DNA from: Achromobacter agilis
Lineage (GTDB): Bacteria > Pseudomonadota > Gammaproteobacteria > Burkholderiales > Burkholderiaceae_B
Assembly: GCF_900496965.1 (NCBI RefSeq)
Contig: NZ_UFQB01000008.1
Location: forward strand, 1-64,000
Direction of reading: 5' to 3'
Length of the DNA: 64,000 nucleotides
In this document: piece by piece, positions 36,354 to 44,950 of the stretch
Numbering within the stretch: the stretch's first letter is position 1
Layout: each line of letters begins with the position of its first letter
The notes under the pieces: model-generated
What the model was told of the DNA's origin: nothing
What the model saw: the letters and a program-made list of their open reading frames with translations, nothing else
The model's database searches: none
Made by a program: the position numbers and the translations under genes

Positions 36354-36958
36354 TTGGCCAGCCTGCCCAGGAACTCCTGGCACGTCAGCACGTCGGCCAC
36401 CGTGCGCAGATCCGCCAGGGCGGCATCGTGCATGGCGGGCGTGGGCGCGGCGCAACCGTCGGCCAGTACCGACACGTGATAATCGCGCATATGGGCATCG
36501 CGCGCCGTGCTGGCCACGCCGCCATTGGTGACGATGCCGGCGACCACCACGTTGGCGATCCCGGCGCGGCGCAGCACCCAGTCGAGCTGCGTGTTGAAGA
36601 AAGCCGAATACGCGACCTTCCAGACGGACACGTCGACCAGCCCGTCCAGTTCCGCCACGTTGGCCTGCCCGGCCGAGCCCGCCGCGAAATCGCCCTTCCG
36701 CAGGAACGGACGCAATTGCCTCAGGTGCGGCGAGATCATCGGTTCGCCATGCGCGTCCGGCCACAGCGTGAATTGGCTGGCCGCGACAAAGCCGCCTTGC
36801 GCCTTGAGCGCGCGCGCCACCGGCGCCACCCGCGCCGGCAACGCGCGCGCCTGCGGGCTGACGGCACCGCCGCGATCATAGGCGCCGCCAGGCGCGAGAA
36901 AATCGTTTTGCAGGTCGATGACGACCAGCGCGGTGCTGCGGGGATCGAAGGAAGACAT
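36350..36958 (-). CDS. Isochorismatase-fold hydrolase lacking the catalytic cysteine
   Basis: A 202-residue protein of the isochorismatase/nicotinamidase superfamily. Asp15 (VVIDLQNDF) and Lys114 (SVWKVAYSAF) of the triad are present, but the nucleophile position in AGIVTNGGVASTARDA is Gly147 where amidases have Cys. True isochorismatases (EntB, PhzD) also carry Gly there and split a vinyl ether rather than an amide. Two adjacent ATGs exist (36961 and 36958); the second is better spaced from AGGAG. It is 9 bp after hyuA and coupled to the FAD dehydrogenase. Confidence 0.87.
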   Translation of the reverse strand: MSSFDPRSTALVVIDLQNDFLAPGGAYDRGGAVSPQARALPARVAPVARALKAQGGFVAASQFTLWPDAHGEPMISPHLRQLRPFLRKGDFAAGSAGQANVAELDGLVDVSVWKVAYSAFFNTQLDWVLRRAGIANVVVAGIVTNGGVASTARDAHMRDYHVSVLADGCAAPTPAMHDAALADLRTVADVLTCQEFLGRLAK

Positions 36959-36967
36959 CATCCGCTC

Positions 36968-39016
36968 CTAGGAAGCCTGGCGGGCAATCAGCAGATTGCC
37001 CAGGAAATCGACGCTGCCGGAGAAGCCCGGCTCGATCCAGATGGTGGTGTCCGGCTGCTCCAGGATGGCCGGCCCGGCCACCTCCGCGCCCACCGGCAGG
37101 TCCAGGCGCGCGTAGCGCACCGCGTCGCGCCACTGGCCGGCGTGGAACACCGGCTGCGTGCCCAGCGCCGCCGGCATGGTTTGGCCGGTCGGCGCCAGCA
37201 GCGTCAGGTCGAACTTGGGCCGCTGGCCGATGCGCGCATAGCGCAGGTTCAAGATCCGCACGGGAATGCCGGTCAGGCTGCGGCCGAAGGCCGCGAGGTA
37301 GGCGCGGTCGAAGGCGGCGGCGATGCCGGCGCGGTCGAGCTCGCCGCGGCCGACCTCGACCCGCACAGTGTGGCTCTGCCCCACGTACAGCATGTCCAGC
37401 TCGATGCTCTCGCGTATGCCCTCGAAGGCCACGCCGGCGGAATCCAGCCGCTCCTGGCAGGCCAGCGCCAGGCCGTCAATGCGGGCCAGCAGGTCCGTCG
37501 CGTCCAGGGCGTCCAGCGCGACGTTCAGAGTCTGCACGCCGTCGTGGCGCATGTCCGCCATGACGCAGCCCAGCGCCGAGGTCACGCCGGGATAGCGCGG
37601 CACGATGCCGCGGACGGCATCCACCTCGTTCATCATGGCGCAGACGTGCAGCGCGCCGCCGCCGCCGAACGGCATGTAGGCGAACTTGCGCGGATCGTGG
37701 CCGCGCTCGATGGACACGACGCGGATCGCGCCCGCCATCTTGGCGTTGGCCACGGTGAGTATCGCTTCCGCCGCGGCGTATGCGTCCAGGCCCAACGGCC
37801 CGGCGACGTGCTCCTCGATCGCGGCGCGCGCCAGTTCCACGTCCATCGTGGCCAGCAGGCCGCCGCCCAGCGGGCGCTCGGCCGCGATGCGGCCCAGCAG
37901 CACATTGGCATCGGTGACGGTGGGCCGAGTGTTGCCCCGGCCGTAGCAGGCCGGCCCCGGCACGCTGCCGGCGGACTCGGGCCCCACCTGCAGCAGGCCG
38001 CCAGCGTCCACGCTGGCAATCGAGCCGCCGCCGGCGCCGATGGTTTCGATCTGGATCATGGGCGCGCGCACCACCATGCCGAAATCGATGGCGGTCTGCG
38101 CCGACAGCGAGGCTTCGCCGCCCGCCACCAGCGACACGTCGAACGAGGTGCCGCCCATGTCGCCGCTGACCACATCCGGAAAGCCTGCCGCGCGCGCGAT
38201 GGCGGCGCAGGCGATCACCCCCGCCGCGGGACCGGAGAGCGCCGTGCGCACCGGCACGTCGCAAGCCGTCTGGCGTGACATCACGCCGCCATTGCTCTGC
38301 ACCACCAGCAATTCGCCGTCGAAGCCATTGGCGTTCAAGTCGGATTCCAGCCGCGTCAGGTAGCTGCCCACCACCGGCTGCAGCGCCGCGTTGAGCGCCG
38401 CCGTGGAGCAGCGTTCGAACTCGCGGATTTCCGGAAGCACCTCGGTAGCGGCGGTGACATTGCCATTGGGCCAGACCGCGCGCACGCGCGCCGCCGCCTG
38501 GGCCTCGTTGGCCGGATTGGCGTAGGCGTTGACGAAGAACAGGCAGACGGCCTCGCAACCCTGCGCCAGGAGCTCGCGGGCCGCCGATTCCACCTGGTCC
38601 AGGTCCACGGGCGTATGCAGGGTGCCGTCCGCCAGCACTCGCTCATTGACTTCCAGGCGCAGGTCGCGCGGCACCACCGGTTCGTAATTGCCGCGCAGGC
38701 CCCAGGTCTGGGGCCGGTCGCGCCGCCGCATTTCCAGTACGTCGCGAAAGCCCGCCGTGGTGATGATGCCGGTGCGCGCCACCTTGCGTTCCAGCAGCGC
38801 ATTGGTGCCCACCGTCGTGCCATGCACGATGGTGGCGATGGCGTCGGCGCCGTCGGCCACGCGGGCGATGCCGTTCATGAAGCCGCGCGCTTCCTCGCCG
38901 CGCGTGGAAGGCACTTTCACCACGCTTGCGGTGCCCGCCGCCTCGTCCAGCACGAAAATATCCGTGAACGTTCCGCCCACGTCCACGCCCACCACCAAGC
39001 CTTGTCCCGCGCTCAT
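36968..39016 (-). CDS. Hydantoinase/oxoprolinase subunit A (HyuA)
   Basis: ATP-binding subunit of 682 residues of the hydantoinase A/5-oxoprolinase/acetone carboxylase alpha group, which couples ATP use to opening a lactam or imide ring or to carboxylating a ketone. It begins with the actin-like phosphate-binding motif VVGVDVGGTFTDIFVLDE and has VSGDMGGTSFDVSLV and GAGGGSIASVD. Start ATG 39016, overlapping the hyuB stop by 4 bp. Pairing with HyuB is required in this family. Substrate cannot be read from sequence. Confidence 0.92.
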   Translation of the reverse strand: MSAGQGLVVGVDVGGTFTDIFVLDEAAGTASVVKVPSTRGEEARGFMNGIARVADGADAIATIVHGTTVGTNALLERKVARTGIITTAGFRDVLEMRRRDRPQTWGLRGNYEPVVPRDLRLEVNERVLADGTLHTPVDLDQVESAARELLAQGCEAVCLFFVNAYANPANEAQAAARVRAVWPNGNVTAATEVLPEIREFERCSTAALNAALQPVVGSYLTRLESDLNANGFDGELLVVQSNGGVMSRQTACDVPVRTALSGPAAGVIACAAIARAAGFPDVVSGDMGGTSFDVSLVAGGEASLSAQTAIDFGMVVRAPMIQIETIGAGGGSIASVDAGGLLQVGPESAGSVPGPACYGRGNTRPTVTDANVLLGRIAAERPLGGGLLATMDVELARAAIEEHVAGPLGLDAYAAAEAILTVANAKMAGAIRVVSIERGHDPRKFAYMPFGGGGALHVCAMMNEVDAVRGIVPRYPGVTSALGCVMADMRHDGVQTLNVALDALDATDLLARIDGLALACQERLDSAGVAFEGIRESIELDMLYVGQSHTVRVEVGRGELDRAGIAAAFDRAYLAAFGRSLTGIPVRILNLRYARIGQRPKFDLTLLAPTGQTMPAALGTQPVFHAGQWRDAVRYARLDLPVGAEVAGPAILEQPDTTIWIEPGFSGSVDFLGNLLIARQAS

Positions 39017-40683
39017 GCCGCCTGCTCCTTCAGAATTGCGCTCACGTATCCCATTTTGCGGTCGTGCTCCCGCGCCGCCGCCGGCCGCGCTGCCGGTTCG
39101 CCGTAGCCGCCTCCCCCCGGCGTCTCCAGCCGCACCCGGTCGCCGCGCCGCAGCTGGATGCCCAGCATCTTGGAGCGCATCGGCGGCACGAGCCATTCGC
39201 CGCCCTGCTGGTAGCGGAACACGTTCAACGCCGCATCGCCGCCGCCGGCGATGCCTTTGGGCGCGCTGCGGCCGCGTTCGCCGAAGATGAACGCCTCGGC
39301 GCTGTCTTCCAGCAATTCGATTTCATAGATGGCGCCCAGGCCGCCGCGATGCGCGCCGTCGCCCGCCGAATCGGGGCGCAGGGCCCATTGCGTGAAGCGC
39401 ACGGGATACGCCGCTTCCAGGATTTCCAGCGGCGGGATCGTGGCCGTGGAAATCGGCGCGTTGCCGTGGCTGAGCCCGTCGCCGTCCGAATGGCCGCCGT
39501 GGCCGCCGCCGAAGAAACTGAACATGACCCAGCGCTGGCCGCGCCGGGCGGCGTCGCTGCGGTAGCCGGCGATCGACAGCGCGTTGATCGTGCCGTAGGC
39601 CTGCCCCATCGCGCGCGCCGGCTCGGCCTGGGCCATGGCGCAGAAGATCACGTCGATCATGCGCAGGATGGTCTCGGTGTAGCCGCCCACCGGGCGCGGG
39701 CGGTCCGCCGAAATGAGCAGGCCGTCCGGCAGCACTACCTCCACGGCGTCCAGCACGCCGGCGTTGGCCGGCACATCCGGGAACAGGTGCTTCAGCGCCA
39801 CGTAGCAGGCGGCGATGGCCGTGGCGCGGGAAATATTGACCGGGCCGGCGCAGGCCGGCGAGGTGCCGTTGAAGTCCAGCACCAACCGCTCGCCCTCAAT
39901 CTTGAGCTTGAGCGCAATGCGCAGCGGCTCGTCGCGCACGCCATCGTTGTCCAGGATGTCTTCGAAGGCGTAATCGCCGTCGGGCAGGCGCGCGATGTGA
40001 TCGCGCATCAGGCGGCGCGCCCGCTCGCGCAGCGTGTCCAGGGATTCCAGCACCGTGGCGTCGCCGTATTCGTCCAGCAGGCCATCCAACCGGCCGGCGC
40101 CCAGTTCCAGCGCCGCCAACTGGCCGTTCAGGTCGCCCCACAGGCTGTCGGGCAGGCGCGTGTTGGCCTTCAGGATGGCCAGCACGTCCAGGTCCAGCAC
40201 GCCGGCCCGCACGATGCGCACCGGCGGGATCTGCACGGCTTCCTGCCAGCATTCGGTGGCCGCGGGGTTGTAGTTGCCCGGCACCGCGCCGCCCACGTCG
40301 TGCCAGTGGGCCGCCGACGCCAGGAAGCAGAACAGCGCGCCGCCGCGGAACACCGGCCGGACCAGCTTGAAATCGTTGGCGTGGGTGCCGCCCTCGTACG
40401 GATCGTTGAACAGCCAGACGTCGCCGTCGACCATCCCGCCGCGCTCGGCGGCCGCCTTGGCCGCGGCCTTGACCGCGAAGGCCATCGCGCCCACGAATAC
40501 CGGCAGCCCGGACTTGCCCTGCACCAGCGTCGCGCCGGTGGCCGCGTCGTACATGCCATGGCAGGCGTCATGGGCTTCGGCGATGATGGGGTTGAATGCG
40601 CTGCGGTACAGCGTGGCGTCCATCTCGTCGGCAATCTGTTCCAGGCGGCCCTTCAGGACAGCGAGTGTGACCGGATCTAGCAT
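39013..40683 (-). CDS. Hydantoinase/oxoprolinase subunit B (HyuB)
   Basis: Catalytic partner of HyuA, 556 residues, recognised from MLDPVTLAVLKGRLEQIADEMD, the DACHGMYDAATG region, NDPYEGGTHANDF (near residue 93) and the Gly-rich end VRLETPGGGGYGEP. It is 10 bp after the small aconitase-family subunit and overlaps hyuA by 4 bp, so both subunits are made together. 5-oxoprolinase, N-methylhydantoinase or acetone-carboxylase-like activity are all possible. Confidence 0.93.
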   Translation of the reverse strand: MLDPVTLAVLKGRLEQIADEMDATLYRSAFNPIIAEAHDACHGMYDAATGATLVQGKSGLPVFVGAMAFAVKAAAKAAAERGGMVDGDVWLFNDPYEGGTHANDFKLVRPVFRGGALFCFLASAAHWHDVGGAVPGNYNPAATECWQEAVQIPPVRIVRAGVLDLDVLAILKANTRLPDSLWGDLNGQLAALELGAGRLDGLLDEYGDATVLESLDTLRERARRLMRDHIARLPDGDYAFEDILDNDGVRDEPLRIALKLKIEGERLVLDFNGTSPACAGPVNISRATAIAACYVALKHLFPDVPANAGVLDAVEVVLPDGLLISADRPRPVGGYTETILRMIDVIFCAMAQAEPARAMGQAYGTINALSIAGYRSDAARRGQRWVMFSFFGGGHGGHSDGDGLSHGNAPISTATIPPLEILEAAYPVRFTQWALRPDSAGDGAHRGGLGAIYEIELLEDSAEAFIFGERGRSAPKGIAGGGDAALNVFRYQQGGEWLVPPMRSKMLGIQLRRGDRVRLETPGGGGYGEPAARPAAAREHDRKMGYVSAILKEQAA

Positions 40684-40693
40684 GGGGTTCTTC

Positions 40694-41194
40694 CTAATGG
40701 GATTTGCGCTGTTTCAGCACGTTCAACAGTCCGCCGGCCTGCACCATTTCCAGCAGGAAGCCAGGCACGGCATCGCAATGCAGTTCAGCGGGTTCGCCCT
40801 GGACGCGGCCGATGCGCCCGGCGGCGGGATCCAGCGTGATGCGCTCGCCCTCGGCCAGGGTCTCGGCCTGGGCGCAGGTCAGCAGCAGCAGGCCCACGTT
40901 GAACGCATTGCGGAAATACAGGCCATTGAAGGACGGCGCAACCACCGCGGCGATGCCCAGGCGCACCAGGGCGGCCGCGGCCTGCTCGCGCGACGAGCCG
41001 ATGCCGAAGTTCGGCCCGGCCACCAGCACGTCGCCCGGCCGCGCCTGCGCGGCGAACTCCGGCCGCACCCGCTGCAGGCAATGTCGCGCGATCTCATCGA
41101 TGCCGAACTTCATGTAGGCGCCCGGCGCCAGCGCGTCGGTATCGATATCCGCGCCCACGCGCCAGACGCGGTGCGTCGTCGATGGATCGGTCAT
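40694..41194 (-). CDS. Aconitase-family small subunit (LeuD-like)
   Basis: Swivel-domain subunit of a heterodimeric hydro-lyase, 166 residues. It carries the small-subunit signature GPNFGIGSSREQAAAAL and the following APSFNGLYFRNAFNVGLL. The length is shorter than many leucine-pathway LeuD proteins (~200) and typical of LeuD2/dimethylmaleate or homoaconitate-type small subunits. Overlaps the large-subunit stop by 4 bp. Setting in a catabolic operon with a lyase argues against leucine synthesis. Confidence 0.9.
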   Translation of the reverse strand: MTDPSTTHRVWRVGADIDTDALAPGAYMKFGIDEIARHCLQRVRPEFAAQARPGDVLVAGPNFGIGSSREQAAAALVRLGIAAVVAPSFNGLYFRNAFNVGLLLLTCAQAETLAEGERITLDPAAGRIGRVQGEPAELHCDAVPGFLLEMVQAGGLLNVLKQRKSH

Positions 41195-42459
41195 GCCATG
41201 AACTCCCGGGGATCGGCGATGCGGCCGGCGACGGCCGACGCCGCCACCGTATAGGGCGAGGCCAGGTAGACCTGAGCGGTCTCGGACCCCATGCGCCCCT
41301 TGAAATTCCGCGCGGTCGTGGAAATGACGCTGGCCCCATCGGGGATCGATCCGCCGTAGCCCGCGCAGGCGCCGCAAGTCGTGGGCAGCACGTCGGCGCC
41401 CGCGGCGATCAGCGTCTGCATGATCCCCTCGCGCTCGGCCTGCTGCTGATCCTGCCGGCTGGCGGGCGCCACCATCAGGCGCATGCCGGCGGAAAGCCGC
41501 CGTCCGCGCAGCACGCTGGCCGCGGCGCGCAGGTCTTCCAGCTTGGCGCCGGTACAGGCGCCGATGTACGCGACCTGCACCGGCACGCCGCGGTACTCGT
41601 CCACGCCGCACGCGTTGGCCGGGCTGTGCGGCGCGGCGACCTGGGGCGCCAGCGCCGCGGCGTCGAAATCGTGCCATTCCGCCGGGGCGCCTTCGTCGCT
41701 GCGCCAGCGCGCCAGATCGAGCGCAGCGGTGACGCCCGCCTCCCGCAGGTAGGCTTCCGTGGTGTCGTCCGGCGCGATCAGCCCCACCTGCGAACCAAGC
41801 TCGGCGCTCATGTTCGACAGGGTCATGCGCTCCTGCATGGACAGCGCGCGCACGGCTTCGCCGCAGAATTCCACGGCCTGGTAGCGGCCGCCGTTCATGC
41901 CGTAGCGGCCGATCATGCGCAGCATCATGTCCTTGGCGGTCACACCGGCGGGCAGCCGGCCGCTCCAGCGCATCATCAGCGTCTGCGGCACCTTCACCCA
42001 GATCTTTCCGGTGACGGCCACACCCAGCATTTCAGTGCTGCCGATTCCGAACATGTACGCGCCGAACGCGCCGCCGGTGGGCGAATGCGAATCCCCGCCC
42101 ACGCAGAACATGCCCGGGCGGATGTGCCCATGCTGCGGCACGACCACGTGGCAGATGCCGACCGAGTCATACACGTTGGGCAGTTGTTGCCCCGCCGCCC
42201 AATCACGGGCAATGCGCACGATGCGGCGCGATTCGTCGTCGGATTCCGGCACGTAATGGTCGATCACCAGCACCACCTTGGACGGGTCCCACAGCGCGGC
42301 GCCCAGTTCCTGCAGCATGGGCTGCAGGCGGCGCGGACCGCTGGAGTCGTGGAACATCGCCAGGTCCACCTGGCAGGTGACGATCTCGCCCTCGGCGACC
42401 GCGTCGCGGCCGCAGGCCGCCGCGATCAACTTCTGGGCCAGCGTTTGAGGCTCGGCCAT
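41191..42459 (-). CDS. Aconitase-family large subunit (LeuC-like)
   Basis: Iron-sulfur hydro-lyase subunit of 422 residues that moves or adds water across a double bond. The three 4Fe-4S ligands appear to be Cys302 (GACTGAKLEDL), Cys362 and Cys365 (LPTTCGACAGYGG), with the substrate-binding GGDSHSPTGGAFG near residue 121. The length fits the short LeuC2/dimethylmaleate hydratase/methanogen homoaconitase type rather than the ~470-residue LeuC of leucine synthesis. 2 bp after livF. Likely substrate: an unsaturated dicarboxylate. Confidence 0.9.
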   Translation of the reverse strand: MAEPQTLAQKLIAAACGRDAVAEGEIVTCQVDLAMFHDSSGPRRLQPMLQELGAALWDPSKVVLVIDHYVPESDDESRRIVRIARDWAAGQQLPNVYDSVGICHVVVPQHGHIRPGMFCVGGDSHSPTGGAFGAYMFGIGSTEMLGVAVTGKIWVKVPQTLMMRWSGRLPAGVTAKDMMLRMIGRYGMNGGRYQAVEFCGEAVRALSMQERMTLSNMSAELGSQVGLIAPDDTTEAYLREAGVTAALDLARWRSDEGAPAEWHDFDAAALAPQVAAPHSPANACGVDEYRGVPVQVAYIGACTGAKLEDLRAAASVLRGRRLSAGMRLMVAPASRQDQQQAEREGIMQTLIAAGADVLPTTCGACAGYGGSIPDGASVISTTARNFKGRMGSETAQVYLASPYTVAASAVAGRIADPREFMA

Positions 42460-42461
42460 GG

Positions 42462-43172
42462 CTACATCCCGAGATAGGCCCGGCGCACGTCGTCGCTGGC
42501 CATCAGTTCCGAGCAGGCGCCGCTATAGCGCACCGCCCCGTTTTCCAGTACGTAGGCCCGCTGCCCCGTCTCCAGCGACTGGCCCACGTTCTGCTCGACC
42601 AGCAGGATCGCCAGCCCGTCGCCGTGCAGCCGCTGAATCAGGCCGAACAGTTCTTCGACCATCAGCGGCGACAGGCCCAGCGAGGGCTCGTCCAGGATCA
42701 GCAGGCGCGGCTCGGCCATCAGGCCCCGTCCGATGGCCAGCATCTGCTGCTCGCCCCCGGACATGGTGCCCGCCAACTGCGCCAGGCGCTCCCGCAGGCG
42801 CGGGAAGATGGACAGCACTTTCTCCAGGTTGGACGCCCGGCGTTCGCGCGCGCGGGTGAACGAGCCCAGTTCCAGGTTTTCGCGCACGCTCAAGTTCGGA
42901 AACACGCGGCGGCCCTCCGGCACCTGGATCAGGCCCGCCTGGACCACTTCCCGGTAATGGCGGCCGGTCAGGTCGCGCCCGTCGAAGCGGACCGATCCGC
43001 CCCAAGGCTTGCACAGCCCGCACACCGTATTGTTCAACGTGGATTTTCCGGCGCCGTTGCTGCCCAGCAGCACCACGATCTCGCCGTCGTTGACTCGCAG
43101 GTCCACGCCGCGCAGCACTTCCATGCGTCCGTAGCCGGCCCGCAGGCCCTTAACTTCCAACAGTGCGCTCAT
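42462..43172 (-). CDS. livF: Branched-chain-type ABC transporter ATP-binding protein LivF
   Basis: One of two ATPases of a Liv-type importer, 236 residues: Walker A GSNGAGKSTLNN, signature MSGGEQQMLAIGRGL, Walker B LLILDEPSLGLSP. The ATG at 43172 gives MSALLEVKGLRAGYGRMEVL, standard for LivF; upstream in-frame codons cross the intergenic repeat fragment and are discarded. Separated from livG by 56 bp, the largest gap in the operon. Confidence 0.94.
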   Translation of the reverse strand: MSALLEVKGLRAGYGRMEVLRGVDLRVNDGEIVVLLGSNGAGKSTLNNTVCGLCKPWGGSVRFDGRDLTGRHYREVVQAGLIQVPEGRRVFPNLSVRENLELGSFTRARERRASNLEKVLSIFPRLRERLAQLAGTMSGGEQQMLAIGRGLMAEPRLLILDEPSLGLSPLMVEELFGLIQRLHGDGLAILLVEQNVGQSLETGQRAYVLENGAVRYSGACSELMASDDVRRAYLGM

Positions 43173-43205
43173 TTGGTCGCCTTCGTGCTTTGCACTCCGG
43201 TATTC

Positions 43206-43225
43206 GCCCTTGGGGCGGCCCGGCG
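43206..43225. repeat. Fragment of the 75-bp GC-rich repeat between livG and livF
   Basis: CCCTTGGGGCGGCCCGGCG matches the tail of the repeat at 3140-3284. It accounts for most of the only sizeable gap inside the operon. Confidence 0.7.
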
Positions 43226-43228
43226 CGC

Positions 43229-43984
43229 TCATGCCCGCGCTCCCTGCGCGGCCAGCCTGGCCGCCGCGCCCTGGCCCAGGTAGGCCTCGACCACCGCTGG
43301 GTCGCGCGTGACTTCGCCTGGCGTGCCAGATGCGATGAGCCGGCCCTGGGCCAGCACCCACACATGCTCGGCCAGGCTCATCACCGCGCGCATCACGTGT
43401 TCGATCATCAGCACGGTGACACCGTCGTCCACCAGCCGCTTCACCACGGGAATCATCTCGTCGATCTCGCTGGGGTTCAGCCCCGCCAGCACCTCGTCGA
43501 GCAGCAACAGGCGCGGCTGCGTGGCCAGCGCGCGCGCCAGTTCGAGCCGCTTGCGCCCGGCCACCGTCAGGTCGGCCGCCGGCCGGTCCAGCTGGGATTG
43601 CAGGTTGACGCGCGCCGCGACCGCTTCGGCCGCGGCCAGCGCCTCGCGCCGGTTGCCCAGGCGCAGGTGCGCGCCCACGGCGATGTTCTGCCGCACCGTC
43701 TGCGCGCCGAAGGGCTGCACGATCTGGAACGTGCGGGTGAGGCCCAGCCGGGCCGATTCATGCGGCGGACGGCCGGTGATATCGCTGCCCGCGAAATGCA
43801 CGGAGCCGGTTCCGGGCTTGAGGAAGCCCGACAGCAGGCCGAACAGTGTGGTCTTGCCCGCGCCATTCGGGCCGACCAGGGCGGTCAGCGACCCCTGGGG
43901 CACATCGAGGCTGACATCCTGGACCGCTTTCAGGCCGCCGAAGGTAATGGAAAGGTTGCGCGCTTGCAGCAGGATCTCAGGCAC
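43229..43984 (-). CDS. livG: Branched-chain-type ABC transporter ATP-binding protein LivG
   Basis: Second ATPase of the importer, 251 residues: Walker A GPNGAGKTTLFGLL, a LivG-type C-terminal tail, and LLLLDEVLAGLNPSE as Walker B. The signature region reads AGRKRLELARAL, slightly unlike the usual LSGG but normal for LivG. It overlaps the end of livM by 8 bp. Confidence 0.95.
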   Translation of the reverse strand: MPEILLQARNLSITFGGLKAVQDVSLDVPQGSLTALVGPNGAGKTTLFGLLSGFLKPGTGSVHFAGSDITGRPPHESARLGLTRTFQIVQPFGAQTVRQNIAVGAHLRLGNRREALAAAEAVAARVNLQSQLDRPAADLTVAGRKRLELARALATQPRLLLLDEVLAGLNPSEIDEMIPVVKRLVDDGVTVLMIEHVMRAVMSLAEHVWVLAQGRLIASGTPGEVTRDPAVVEAYLGQGAAARLAAQGARA

Positions 43985-44948
43985 GGGCCCGCTCCTTGAC
44001 GCCGACCAGCCGGCCCAGCGATTGGCCGCAGCCGGTGATGCCGCGCGGCAGGAACATGACGATCACGATGAGGATCGTGCCATAGATGACCATGCTGATG
44101 CCCGGCAGTTCGCCGAACAGGTTGCGGGTCACGTCGCTCAGGGCATGCAGGGCCACCGCGCCCAGCACCGGCCCCCACAAGGTGCCCAGTCCGCCCACGA
44201 TGGCGCCCACCAGGGCCTCCACCGAGACGGCCGGACCGAACGCGATGCCCGGGTCGATGTACTGGAATACCTGCACGTAGAAAGCGCCCGCCGCGCTCAT
44301 GAACGCCGCCGACAGCGCGATGCCGCCCAGCTTGACGCGCAGCGGATTCACGCCGATGGCGCGCGCCGCGTCCTCGTTGTCGCGCACCGCCTGCAGGTAG
44401 GCGCCGAACCGCGAGTGGCGCAGCCAGGCGGTGACGGCGAGCGCCAGCAGCACGAAGGCGAGCAGCAGATAGATGTAGCCGCGGCGTGAACCGAACTGCA
44501 TATTGGCCGCGCCTTCCTGCAACGGCACCATGAGCCCGACGCCGCCCCCGGTGAACGAGGCCGACAGCGCCAGGATGCGGAACACCTCGGCGAACGCCAG
44601 CGTCACCAGCGCGAAGTAGGAGCCCTTCAGGCCGTAGCGGAAGGTCAGCCCGCCGACGGCGAGGCCGGCCAGCGCGCCCAGCGCGATGCCCAGAGGCAGG
44701 ACCAGCCACGGGTTCAGGCCCAGGTTCAGTTGGCCCAGCGCCTGGGCATAGGCGCCCACGCCGAAGAACAGCGCATGGCCGAAGGACAATTGCCCGCCAT
44801 AGCCGCCCAGGATGTTCCAGGCCTGCGACAGCAGGGCCGCGTATAGCGACATCATCACGAAGGTCAGCGTCACGCCTGACTGCGTCAGCGACGCCACGGC
44901 CGCCAGCGCCACGCCGAACAACGCAATTGCGAAAAGATCCCTGCCCAT
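43977..44948 (-). CDS. livM: Branched-chain-type ABC transporter permease LivM
   Basis: Inner-membrane permease of 323 residues with about nine hydrophobic segments and the LivM landmarks NILGGYGGQLSFGHALFFGVGAY and DNEDAARAIGVNPLRVKL (the ATPase-contact loop). Start ATG 44948, 2 bp after livH; a longer upstream in-frame reading overlaps livH and is discarded. Overlaps livG by 8 bp. Confidence 0.94.
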   Translation of the reverse strand: MGRDLFAIALFGVALAAVASLTQSGVTLTFVMMSLYAALLSQAWNILGGYGGQLSFGHALFFGVGAYAQALGQLNLGLNPWLVLPLGIALGALAGLAVGGLTFRYGLKGSYFALVTLAFAEVFRILALSASFTGGGVGLMVPLQEGAANMQFGSRRGYIYLLLAFVLLALAVTAWLRHSRFGAYLQAVRDNEDAARAIGVNPLRVKLGGIALSAAFMSAAGAFYVQVFQYIDPGIAFGPAVSVEALVGAIVGGLGTLWGPVLGAVALHALSDVTRNLFGELPGISMVIYGTILIVIVMFLPRGITGCGQSLGRLVGVKERARA

Positions 44949-44950
44949 GC

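Noticed and set aside
40694..42459. Leucine biosynthesis leuCD
   Set aside because: Both subunits are short, leuB and leuA are absent, and the genes sit inside a regulated import and breakdown operon.
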